Source of the DNA: Dehalococcoidales bacterium
Lineage (GTDB): Bacteria > Chloroflexota > Dehalococcoidia > Dehalococcoidales > UBA5760
Assembly (NCBI GenBank): GCA_028710655.1
Contig: JAQTTS010000128.1
Span: forward strand, 1 to 6,278
DNA: 6,278 bases
Direction of reading: 5' to 3'
Each line of letters opens with the position of its first letter. Position 1 is the stretch's first letter. Shown here in pieces: positions 1-6,145 of this stretch. Position numbers and translations under genes: made by a program. The notes under the pieces were generated by a model. That model was given only the letters and a program-made list of their open reading frames with translations, was not told the origin of the DNA and made no database searches.

Positions 1-545
1 TGGTGCTACCTTTAATCGGACTTCTGGTGCGCGGGGAAAAAGAAGGTGCCTTCCAAAGCTGGGTTTGGACGGTTGCCGGTATACTCTATGTGGGCTGGCT
101 ACTGGGTCATCTGGTCGCTCTGAGAGGGCTGGATGATGGCAGAAACTGGGTATTCTTCATCCTGTTTGTTACCTGGGCTTCCGATACGTTGGCCTTCTTT
201 GTCGGCAGAAAATTCGGCAGGCACAAGCTTGCTCCCGGCATCAGTCCGGGTAAGACCTGGGAGGGAGTAGCAGGAGGGATAGGGGCTGCTGCCGTAGTGA
301 GCATACTATTTTTTAATCCTACTCCGTTTCGTCTTCCGCTTATCTCCGGGCAGGTAATTCCGTTAGCCATACTGGTCAGTGTTTTCGGGCAGTTGGGTGA
401 TCTTGTCGAGTCCCTGCTGAAGCGCAATATGGGGGTAAAGGATTCCGGCAGGATAATGCCGGGCCACGGCGGGATCCTTGACCGTATTGATAGTCTCCTT
501 TTTGCCAGCGCACTGGTATACTATGTATACTATTGCTTGATATGA
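1..545 (+). CDS. cdsA: Phosphatidate cytidylyltransferase (CDP-diacylglycerol synthase), C-terminal part
   Basis: The product is an integral membrane enzyme that makes CDP-diacylglycerol and pyrophosphate from CTP and phosphatidic acid, the entry point to bacterial phospholipids. The gene is cut by the left edge. About 180 residues are visible in the frame starting at base 3, whereas family members usually have about 260-280, so roughly the first third is missing and the GTG at base 3 is unlikely to be the true start. The family signature is complete near visible residues 137-163: SLLKR, then KDSG, then PGHGG and LDRID, with the acidic and lysine residues linked to metal and CTP binding. An upstream conserved block (ASDT, GRKFGRHKL, ISPGKTWEG) lies near residues 59-88. 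Hydrophobic helices lie around 22-40, 47-66, 90-104 and 116-132, with another at the C terminus. The TGA stop (543-545) overlaps the dxr ATG, indicating translational coupling. The identification is very secure. Confidence 0.97.
   Translation, partial: VLPLIGLLVRGEKEGAFQSWVWTVAGILYVGWLLGHLVALRGLDDGRNWVFFILFVTWASDTLAFFVGRKFGRHKLAPGISPGKTWEGVAGGIGAAAVVSILFFNPTPFRLPLISGQVIPLAILVSVFGQLGDLVESLLKRNMGVKDSGRIMPGHGGILDRIDSLLFASALVYYVYYCLI
516..530 (+). repeat. Short inverted repeat just before the dxr start
   Basis: GTATAC (516-521), TAT, then GTATAC (525-530) form a perfect 6-bp self-complementary stem with a 3-base loop. It ends 11 bases before the dxr ATG, where a ribosome binding site would be expected, and no purine-rich site is present. 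The bases also encode the aromatic end of CdsA (repeated Val-Tyr-Tyr), so the repeat may simply reflect protein sequence. A regulatory role is unproven. Confidence 0.35.
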
Positions 546-1693
546 CTGGCGTAATTAAGCAACTGGCTATTCTTGGTTCAACCGGTTCTATCGGTCAACA
601 AGCCCTCGATGTAGTCCGTGCTTTTCCGCAAAGATTTCGTGTCATCGGATTGGCTGCCGGTAGGAATATTGACTTGCTGACCAAGCAGGTAAATGAGTTC
701 CGGCCCAGGCTTGTCTATTTCCAGGACGGCAAGTCAGGACGGGGACTAACTGATATAAATTGTGAGTTCTTATCACCGGAGGGTATTGCTTCTCATCCCG
801 AGGTGGATACCGTTGTTATCGCTACTTCCGGGGAATCAGGATTATTGCCTCTGGCGGCGGCGGTAAAGGCCGGAAAGGAAATTGCCCTGGCGAATAAAGA
901 GTCGCTGGTTGCGGCTGGCGAGATTATCATCCGTGAAGCCGGGTTGAGTAAAGCCCGCATTCTGCCTATCGATAGCGAGCATAGCGCGATATGGCAATGC
1001 CTTAAAGGAGAGAATGAGAAGCCGGCACGGCTTTTGCTGACGGCATCGGGGGGGCCCTTCTTGCATTATTCGAAAGCGCGGCTGAGTAAAGTCACCGTCG
1101 AGCAGGCGCTAAAACATCCCTCGTGGCGGATGGGTAGAAAGGTTACCATTGATTCGGCTACCCTGATGAATAAAGGCCTGGAGGTAATTGAGGCCCACTG
1201 GTTATTCAATATGCCCTTTGAGAGTATTAAGGTGCTGATCCATCCTCAGAGCATTGTCCATTCCCTGGTAGAATTCGTTGATGGCTCGGTTAAGGCCCAG
1301 TTGGGCTATCCTGATATGCGCTTGCCTATTCAGTATGCCCTGTCTTATCCCGAGCGCTGGCCTAATCCTCATGTCGAGCGGCTCAACTGGGACGTAATGA
1401 GTAACCTTACCTTCGGGCAGGTTGATCCGGATGTATTTCCCTGTCTCAGGCTGGCTATTGAGGCGGGCAAGAAGGGAGGGACTTACCCAGCTGTGCTTTG
1501 TGCTGCTGACGAGGTGGCGGTTGGCCTGTTTCTCTCCCGTCGTCTTAAATTTACCGATATCGCTTGCCTTGTTGAACGGGTGTTAGAGCGGCATCAGATG
1601 GTGGCCTGTCCTGACCTGGATGAGATTATATCTGCCGATGGCTGGGCTAGGGAGATGGCCTCCCGATTCGTTAGTGGAGATAGCCCGTGCTGA
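542..1693 (+). CDS. dxr: 1-deoxy-D-xylulose 5-phosphate reductoisomerase
   Basis: This cytosolic enzyme converts 1-deoxy-D-xylulose 5-phosphate to 2-C-methyl-D-erythritol 4-phosphate using NADPH and a divalent metal. It is the committed step of the MEP isoprenoid pathway. I chose ATG 542 (383 aa) because it makes an ATGA overlap with cdsA and leaves a normal short leader before the NADPH-binding GSTGSIG at residues 12-18. An in-frame TTG at 533 would add three residues and is less likely. Further motifs are LANKESLV (about 116-123), the metal ligands in IDSEH (D144, E146), TASGGPF (about 167-173), the active-site loop HPSW (192-195), and DSATLMNKGLEVIEA with N210, K211 and E214 matching the substrate and metal residues of characterised Dxr. 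HPQSIVHS and YPDMRLPIQYA follow. Length is typical of the family. No Shine-Dalgarno is visible, so expression probably depends on coupling to cdsA. Confidence 0.98.
   Translation: MTGVIKQLAILGSTGSIGQQALDVVRAFPQRFRVIGLAAGRNIDLLTKQVNEFRPRLVYFQDGKSGRGLTDINCEFLSPEGIASHPEVDTVVIATSGESGLLPLAAAVKAGKEIALANKESLVAAGEIIIREAGLSKARILPIDSEHSAIWQCLKGENEKPARLLLTASGGPFLHYSKARLSKVTVEQALKHPSWRMGRKVTIDSATLMNKGLEVIEAHWLFNMPFESIKVLIHPQSIVHSLVEFVDGSVKAQLGYPDMRLPIQYALSYPERWPNPHVERLNWDVMSNLTFGQVDPDVFPCLRLAIEAGKKGGTYPAVLCAADEVAVGLFLSRRLKFTDIACLVERVLERHQMVACPDLDEIISADGWAREMASRFVSGDSPC
1676..1679 (+). promoter_or_regulatory. Ribosome binding site for rseP
   Basis: GGAG lies 7 bases before the GTG at 1687, inside the 3' end of dxr. 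It supports GTG 1687 as the rseP start even though that start overlaps the dxr stop codon (1691-1693). Confidence 0.7.
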
Positions 1694-2745
1694 TTACGGT
1701 GCTTATTTTCCTTGGCGTCCTGGCAGTGATTATCATTGCCCATGAACTGGGGCATTTCATGACTGCCAAAGCCTCCGGGGTGGAAGTAAAGGAGTTTGGT
1801 GTCGGATTACCCCCCAGGTTATTCTCGGTGAAACGGGGCGAAACGATCTATTCGCTGAATGCGATACCGCTGGGTGGGTTTACCAAAATGTCCGGCGAAG
1901 AAGACCCCGCAGCGCCGAGAAGCTTGGCCGGTAAGCCTTTTGGTATCAGGCTTCTGGTGCTCAGCGCCGGCTCGCTGATGAACTTTTTGCTGCCTCTGAT
2001 CCTCTTTGCTATTGCTTTTATGGTTCCTCATAATATGGTAATCGGAGAGGTGCTGGTAGAGGATGTGGCGCCTGGCTCTCCGGCGGCTTTAGCCGGTATT
2101 GAACCCGGAGACAGGATAGTCAGTATCAACGGGAAGCCGCTGGATAACAGTAGCGATCTGCAGCGCTACATCCAGATTAGCCTGGGCAGGGAGATTGTAG
2201 TAAGAGTCGAGCATAGCGATTTAACCGTAGAAGATGTTAATATGGTGCCAAGGTGGCGACCTCCCGAGGGGCAGGGGGCAGTGGGTATTGTGATTAGCAT
2301 GCCCGAGGCAACTGTTGTCCGCCGCAGTGAACCGTTCTGGAGGGTGCCGTCTTTAGCCGCCTCGGCATGTGTGGAAACCATGGTCCTTTTCAAGAATGGT
2401 ATACTGAGTATGCTTGCCGGTACCACCTCTCTCAGCTTAACGGGACCGGTGGGTATTGCCCAAATGACCGGAGAGGCAGCCAAAGTGGGGATTAGTCCGC
2501 TGCTGGAATTCGCTGCTTTTCTCAGCCTTAATATCGGTTTGATAAACCTATTCCCTCTCCCTGCTCTGGACGGGGGAAGGATAGGCTTTCTCATGCTGGA
2601 GAAAGTACGCCGAGGCCGGCGCGTGTCGCCGAAGACAGAAGGAATGGTACACCTTATCGGTTTCTTGCTGCTTATGGGTGTTTTTGCTGCGGTAACCTAT
2701 AATGATATTTTGCGTATTGTTAGCGGAGGGAGCCTAACGCCATAG
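1687..2745 (+). CDS. rseP: RseP-type site-2 intramembrane metalloprotease with PDZ domain
   Basis: The product is a zinc metalloprotease in the cytoplasmic membrane that cleaves transmembrane helices. Known relatives cut anti-sigma factors (RseA, RsiW) and leftover signal peptides. The 352-residue protein starts with GTG, overlaps dxr by 7 bases and has a GGAG site upstream. The first helix (about 3-23) carries the zinc-binding HELGH at 19-23. GGFTKMSGEED (about 63-73) matches the membrane re-entrant beta-loop region. Helix two is about 87-113, and a single PDZ domain spans about 115-190 (GSPAALAGIEPGDRI, then SINGKPL). The third motif, NLFPLPALDGG (287-297), supplies zinc ligand D295, and a last helix lies near 321-341. 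E. coli RseP has two PDZ domains, so this is the shorter single-PDZ form common outside Proteobacteria. No sigma/anti-sigma pair is visible nearby, so the substrate is unknown. Confidence 0.96.
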   Translation: MLITVLIFLGVLAVIIIAHELGHFMTAKASGVEVKEFGVGLPPRLFSVKRGETIYSLNAIPLGGFTKMSGEEDPAAPRSLAGKPFGIRLLVLSAGSLMNFLLPLILFAIAFMVPHNMVIGEVLVEDVAPGSPAALAGIEPGDRIVSINGKPLDNSSDLQRYIQISLGREIVVRVEHSDLTVEDVNMVPRWRPPEGQGAVGIVISMPEATVVRRSEPFWRVPSLAASACVETMVLFKNGILSMLAGTTSLSLTGPVGIAQMTGEAAKVGISPLLEFAAFLSLNIGLINLFPLPALDGGRIGFLMLEKVRRGRRVSPKTEGMVHLIGFLLLMGVFAAVTYNDILRIVSGGSLTP

Positions 2746-2759
2746 AGGCAGGTGCTATC

Positions 2760-3806
2760 ATGGAGACTCGGCGAAACAGCAGACCGCTTCAGATTGGGAA
2801 GGTCACTGTCGGCGGCGGTGCCCCTATCGTAGTACAGTCGATGACTAAGACTGATACCAGAGATATTATGTCAACTGTTGCCCAGATCAGAGAGCTGGCG
2901 GACTGCGGCTGCGAATTGGTGCGTGTGGCGGTGCCTGATGCTGAGGCAGGACGGGCGATAGCAGCGATAAAAAGGGGCACCTCCCTGCCGCTGATTGCTG
3001 ACATTCACTTTGATTACCGTCTGGCATTAATCGCGCTGGAGGCCGGAGCTGACGGGTTGCGCTTAAACCCGGGTAATATCGGCAAGCCAGGTGAGGTATC
3101 TATCGTGGCCAAATCGGCTAAAGAAAGAGGCGTTCCTATCCGCATCGGGGTAAATGCCGGCAGTTTGCCTGAGGCAGAGCGCCCCGGTCTATCCGTTGCC
3201 CGGCGGATGGTGGAGGCAGCCTTGAAACAGATCAGGCTGCTGGAGAGCTTGGACTTCGACCTGATTAAGTTATCTCTGAAAGCCTTTGATGTCCCTACCA
3301 CCATTGAGGCCTATTGTGATATTGCCGGGAAGATTCCGTATCCCCTGCATATTGGTATCACCGAAGCCGGTACACCGAGGGCAGGTATCGTCCGTAGTGC
3401 GGTAGGTATCGGCACCTTGCTCTACCTTGGTATCGGGGATACCATCCGGGTTTCCCTGACTGCCCATCCCAGGGAGGAAGTTGCTGCCGGCTATGAGATC
3501 CTGAAGAGCCTGAACATGCGCCGGCACGGTCCGGTACTGGTCAGTTGCCCGTCCTGCGGGAGGGCTGAGGTTGATATTGTAAGGCTGGCCCGGGAGGTTG
3601 AGGAAGCGCTTCTGAAGGTTAACCGTCCAATAAAGGTAGCTGTGATGGGTTGTGTCGTCAACGGACCCGGTGAAGCCCGGGACGCTGATATCGGCATCGC
3701 CTGCGGCAGGAATAGCGCTGTCCTCTTTAAAAAAGGTGATAAGGTGCGGATTATCAGAGAGAAGGACTTCATCGGCGTATTGATGAGGGAAGTGGAAAGT
3801 TTCTAG
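2760..3806 (+). CDS. ispG: 4-hydroxy-3-methylbut-2-en-1-yl diphosphate synthase (GcpE)
   Basis: This [4Fe-4S] enzyme reductively opens 2-C-methyl-D-erythritol 2,4-cyclodiphosphate to HMBPP, the penultimate step of the MEP pathway begun by Dxr upstream. At 348 residues it is the compact two-domain bacterial form, without the extra central domain of plant enzymes. The N-terminal TIM-barrel part shows VGGGAPIVVQSMT (about 17-29), PLIADIHFDYRLAL (about 77-90), GLRLNPGNIG (about 99-108) and RIGVNAGSL (about 128-136). The C-terminal cluster domain carries the ligands CPSC (C263, C266), C298 in MGCVVNGPGE, and E305. Their spacing is the same as for the E. coli cluster ligands. The ATG at 2760 lies 14 bases after rseP, with AGGTG at 2750-2754 as ribosome binding site. 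The ABC ATPase starts only 7 bases downstream, so the genes are probably co-transcribed. Confidence 0.98.
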   Translation: METRRNSRPLQIGKVTVGGGAPIVVQSMTKTDTRDIMSTVAQIRELADCGCELVRVAVPDAEAGRAIAAIKRGTSLPLIADIHFDYRLALIALEAGADGLRLNPGNIGKPGEVSIVAKSAKERGVPIRIGVNAGSLPEAERPGLSVARRMVEAALKQIRLLESLDFDLIKLSLKAFDVPTTIEAYCDIAGKIPYPLHIGITEAGTPRAGIVRSAVGIGTLLYLGIGDTIRVSLTAHPREEVAAGYEILKSLNMRRHGPVLVSCPSCGRAEVDIVRLAREVEEALLKVNRPIKVAVMGCVVNGPGEARDADIGIACGRNSAVLFKKGDKVRIIREKDFIGVLMREVESF

Positions 3807-3813
3807 GCAATAT

Positions 3814-4725
3814 ATGTCAATCATTAAGACCAATAACCTGACCAAGAAATTTAGAGAACTGGTCGCTGTAGACAGCGTAAATTTAGAGGTCGTCAGGGGT
3901 GAATGCTTTGGACTGCTGGGGCCAAATGGAGCTGGCAAGACATCCCTGCTCAGAATGATAGTTGCTGCATCTCCTCCAACCAGTGGTGATATCTGGGTTC
4001 TCGGCCAGAATCTGCGCACCGATTCCCGGCAGGTGAAAGCTCACTTAGGCGTGGTGCCACAACTGGATAACCTTGATGAAGACCTGACCGTAATTCAGAA
4101 TTTGGTAACCTTCGCTCGGTACTTTGATCTACCGAAAGAAGAAGCTAAGCGACGTAGCCGGGAAATACTAAGCCTTTTTGAACTGGGAAATAAACATGAT
4201 AGCCGCATTAACGAGCTCTCCGGGGGAATGAAGCGGCGTCTCCTTATTGCCCGAGGTATGATTAACCAACCACAGCTGCTCATTCTTGACGAACCCACGA
4301 TAGGGCTTGATCCTCAGGCCAGACACTTGGTCTGGCGTAAGCTGGCTGAACTTAAATCTCAGGGGGTCACTCAGCTTCTGTGCACCCACAATATGGAGGA
4401 GGCCGCCGATATCTGTGATCGGGTGGCCATTATGCACCTGGGCAAAATCTTGAGTCTGGATACACCACAGGAGCTGGTTATCCGCCATGTGGGCAAAACG
4501 GTATGTGTAATCGAGGTCACCAGCGAAGAAAATAATAATGTAAAAGAGAAACTAAAGAACCTCAGCCTGGATTTTGAAGTAGTGGATAACCGGATTCACC
4601 TCTTTCACGTTGATTCTGATGTGGTAATCAAAGACCTGGGTAATAGTCTGATTAGCCTGCAGCATAGGCCGGGTACCCTGGAAGACGTTTTCCTCAGACT
4701 AACCGGGAGGACTCTGATCGAATGA
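3814..4725 (+). CDS. ABC exporter ATP-binding protein, NodI/DrrA type
   Basis: The product is the cytoplasmic ATPase subunit of an ABC-2 type exporter, pairing with the permease encoded immediately downstream. In the 303 residues every core motif is intact: Walker A GPNGAGKT (36-43), Q-loop glutamine 83, signature LSGGM (135-139), Walker B LLILDEP (155-161) with catalytic E160, D-loop around 165-167, and switch H192. The segment NLDEDLTVIQNL (about 86-97) is typical of the NodI/CcmA branch. A C-terminal extension of about 75 residues ends in LEDVFLRLTGR, the tail common to DrrA-like exporters of lipids and drugs. The ATG at 3814 is 7 bases after ispG with only a weak site (AGG at 3805-3807), suggesting read-through translation from the housekeeping operon. 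The TGA overlaps the permease ATG. NodI exports lipo-oligosaccharide and DrrA exports anthracyclines, but neither substrate can be assigned here, so I give no symbol. Confidence 0.93.
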   Translation: MSIIKTNNLTKKFRELVAVDSVNLEVVRGECFGLLGPNGAGKTSLLRMIVAASPPTSGDIWVLGQNLRTDSRQVKAHLGVVPQLDNLDEDLTVIQNLVTFARYFDLPKEEAKRRSREILSLFELGNKHDSRINELSGGMKRRLLIARGMINQPQLLILDEPTIGLDPQARHLVWRKLAELKSQGVTQLLCTHNMEEAADICDRVAIMHLGKILSLDTPQELVIRHVGKTVCVIEVTSEENNNVKEKLKNLSLDFEVVDNRIHLFHVDSDVVIKDLGNSLISLQHRPGTLEDVFLRLTGRTLIE

Positions 4726-5486
4726 AGTCCTTTTCCTGGCGGTTTATCAGGGTCTGGCAGCGTAATCGAGACGTCTTTTTCCGGCTGTGGCGCTCGGAGA
4801 TACCGGTGATGGTCGCCGAACCGATTATCATTCTGCTCGCCATGGGACTAGGCTTAGGAACATACGTCGGGGTGGTTAACGGTCAATCGTATATCGAGTT
4901 TGTCACGCCTGGTGTTATTGCTGGCTATGCCATGTTCAGCGCCAGCTTCGAGTGTACCTACGGTACCTTTATCCGCATGGAGCATCAAAGGACTTACGAT
5001 GCCATTATCGTCACGCCACTAAATATTGAAGACGTCACCGCCGGCGAAATCTTCTGGGGAGCTACCCGCTCCCTGCTTACGGCCAGCTTCATTCTAGTCG
5101 TTGCTGCAGCTTTTCAACTGGTACATTCGCCCTGGGCATTACTCATGCTACCAGTTTCGTTTCTAACCGGCATTATGTTCTCTGCTATCGCCGTCCTGTA
5201 TTCCTCCCTCGTCCCCTCCATCTACAGTTTCAATTATTACTTCAGTCTGTTTATCACGCCGGTATTCTTCTTCAGCGGGGTATTCTTCCCTCTTTCTTCA
5301 TTCCCGGAGATAGTACAAAAGTTAAGCTGGATCGCCCCCCTGACACCAGTGGTTCAGCTTAACCGAGCACTAATCAGTGGCACCTTAACCATCGACCTTC
5401 TCCTGGCGCTGGCCTACATTATTGGTCTAGCGATCGTTTTTTTCGCAATATCGCTTAGGACTATGAGACGCCGACTAATCGTGTAG
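4722..5486 (+). CDS. ABC-2 type exporter permease, NodJ/DrrB type
   Basis: The product is the membrane subunit of the exporter whose ATPase is encoded just upstream. The 254-residue protein has about six predicted helices (roughly 30-50, 61-81, 112-133, 138-160, 170-190 and 224-246). It has a basic amphipathic N terminus and a basic C terminus (RTMRRR), as expected for cytoplasmic ends. The loop RMEHQRTYDAIIVTPL followed by NIEDVTAGEI (about 85-110) is characteristic of NodJ-like ABC-2 permeases, and the FFFSGVFFPLSSFP segment (about 182-195) is the usual ABC-2 re-entrant region. The ATG overlaps the ATPase stop as ATGA, with GGGAGG at 4705-4710 upstream, so the two subunits should be made together. 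The gene ends the run of tightly packed genes, and a 173-base spacer follows. The cargo is unknown. Family membership is secure, but the exact subfamily is judged from recalled motifs. Confidence 0.92.
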   Translation: MKSFSWRFIRVWQRNRDVFFRLWRSEIPVMVAEPIIILLAMGLGLGTYVGVVNGQSYIEFVTPGVIAGYAMFSASFECTYGTFIRMEHQRTYDAIIVTPLNIEDVTAGEIFWGATRSLLTASFILVVAAAFQLVHSPWALLMLPVSFLTGIMFSAIAVLYSSLVPSIYSFNYYFSLFITPVFFFSGVFFPLSSFPEIVQKLSWIAPLTPVVQLNRALISGTLTIDLLLALAYIIGLAIVFFAISLRTMRRRLIV

Positions 5487-5595
5487 TAATTTGCGACAAA
5501 AAACACTACTTGTTTATGTCAACTAATGAACAGGAAATCTTAAGCCTAAATTTCTGGAATAAGGTATTTTAAGTGTCGAAAAATCTAACCGGGTA

Positions 5596-5624
5596 TTGAA
5601 AAATAGTTACGCCTTCTGTATCAT
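5596..5624 (+). promoter_or_regulatory. Sigma70-like promoter for the small membrane protein gene
   Basis: A -35 box TTGAAA (5596-5601) and a -10 box TATCAT (5619-5624) are separated by exactly 17 bases. Each differs from consensus at one position. The predicted start of transcription is near 5631, giving a leader of about 29 bases before the ATG at 5660. It lies in the AT-rich spacer after the ABC permease, where the tight operon spacing stops. This fits a new transcription unit. Confidence 0.65.
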
Positions 5625-5646
5625 TGTTGATAACCTGATTTAATTA

Positions 5647-5653
5647 AAGGGGG
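5647..5653 (+). promoter_or_regulatory. Strong ribosome binding site before the small membrane protein
   Basis: AAGGGGG is placed 6 bases before the ATG at 5660. It is the most obvious ribosome binding site in this part of the window and makes the short downstream frame a credible gene. Confidence 0.7.
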
Positions 5654-5659
5654 TTAGCG

Positions 5660-5965
5660 ATGAAAAGAACCTGGAAGGTAACACTGGCTGCCATTTTTAC
5701 CTTAATCGGTGGTATTTTCGGAATAGTTGCTGGTAGTGGAGTAACTGGGGTACTTGCATCATTAACAGGATTTGGCTGGGCGACAGGTATGGCTGCTGTC
5801 TTTCTCGCACTCGGAATATTGGCCGTAATCGGTAGTATTCTGATGTTCAAGAGAAAGGTCTGGGGATACTGCCTGTTTGCTGCTATCTGTGCCATGTTCC
5901 CCGTCATTCCCCTGGGGGTAGTGGCAATTATATTTGTCGCAATGGGTAAGAAGGAATTTGCCTAA
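5660..5965 (+). CDS. Small three-helix membrane protein, DUF4064-like
   Basis: This is a 101-residue hydrophobic protein of unknown function. It starts MKRTWK, then has a helix at about 7-28 with glycine-rich spacing (LIGGIFGIVAGSG), a second at about 42-63 (LALGILAVIGSI), a short basic loop FKRKVWGY (63-70), and a third at about 71-95 ending with the lysine-bearing tail MGKKEFA. Basic residues at the N terminus, the second loop and the C terminus give a plausible orientation, with the N terminus inside. The pattern resembles DUF4064-type and similar small bacterial membrane proteins, but this is resemblance only. It has its own promoter and a strong ribosome binding site, and is followed directly by a 9-bp inverted repeat, so it may be an independent single-gene unit. 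There are no catalytic motifs. It is not a lipoprotein, because the only cysteines are internal (71 and 77). Confidence 0.8.
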   Translation: MKRTWKVTLAAIFTLIGGIFGIVAGSGVTGVLASLTGFGWATGMAAVFLALGILAVIGSILMFKRKVWGYCLFAAICAMFPVIPLGVVAIIFVAMGKKEFA

Positions 5966-5986
5966 TCTGGTCTGGATCAGACCAGA
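5966..5986 (+). repeat. Perfect 9-bp inverted repeat after the small membrane protein gene
   Basis: Arms TCTGGTCTG (5966-5974) and CAGACCAGA (5978-5986) are perfectly complementary around a 3-base GAT. The repeat begins at the base after the TAA stop. It could end the small transcript as a stem-loop, but no run of T follows, so it is not a textbook intrinsic terminator. A protein operator is the alternative. The inverted repeat is certain; its role is not. Confidence 0.7.
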
Positions 5987-6015
5987 CGCATCCTGTATCT
6001 CTCGCAATATTACCT

Positions 6016-6091
6016 GAGACACTCAAGGTAGGGCATCGGGTGTCTTCATCACCCGACTATCCTTTTACTTTGGGGATAGTGGAACTGTCTC
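6016..6091 (+). promoter_or_regulatory. Possible structured leader upstream of proS
   Basis: The 180-base spacer before proS contains several inverted repeats. Hairpin B pairs TCGGGTG (6036-6042) with CACCCGA (6050-6056). Hairpin C pairs CTATCC (6057-6062) with GGATAG (6074-6079) and follows directly. GAGACA (6016-6021) can pair with TGTCTC (6086-6091) and enclose both. Alternatively AGACACTC (6017-6024) can pair with GGGTGTCT (6038-6045), with one G-U pair. That fold destroys hairpin B and the enclosing stem. Such exclusive folds are usual in attenuators and riboswitches, but no known class is recognised and no T-box sequence is present. The pairings are visible; their function is inference. 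Confidence 0.35.
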
Positions 6092-6097
6092 TATGAT
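6070..6097 (+). promoter_or_regulatory. Weak candidate promoter for proS
   Basis: A TATGAT box (6092-6097, one mismatch to consensus) lies 16 bases after a poor -35 box TTGGGG (6070-6075). Transcription would start near 6104, about 40 bases before the proS GTG. If real, the inverted repeats at 6016-6091 would lie upstream of the transcript and could not act as its leader. Confidence 0.25.
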
Positions 6098-6145
6098 CAA
6101 AAGACGGTAGCCCGGCGAATATGACTGGATTGGATAATTGGTAAG

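Noticed and set aside
2166..2594. A 142-residue minus-strand open frame inside rseP
   Set aside because: It is fully contained in the PDZ and third-motif region of rseP and shows no family features.
3270..4019. A 249-residue open frame on the minus strand across the ispG end and the ATPase start
   Set aside because: It lies opposite two strongly conserved genes (ispG cluster domain and Walker A region), has no recognisable domain and spans their junction. It is a shadow of the real coding strand.
5481..5515. Intrinsic terminator after the ABC permease
   Set aside because: Only a 5-bp stem (GTAGT with ACTAC) with a 17-base loop and a broken T-rich tail can be drawn. This is too weak to call.
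5762..6022. A minus-strand frame of 86 residues overlapping the small membrane protein and the palindrome
   Set aside because: The + strand frame has a promoter, a strong ribosome binding site and clear membrane helices. The minus frame has a mixed composition with no recognisable feature.
5987..6145. T-box leader for proS
   Set aside because: Synthetase leaders in Firmicutes often carry the AGGGTGGNACCGCG core, but nothing close to it is present here and no long specifier stem was found.
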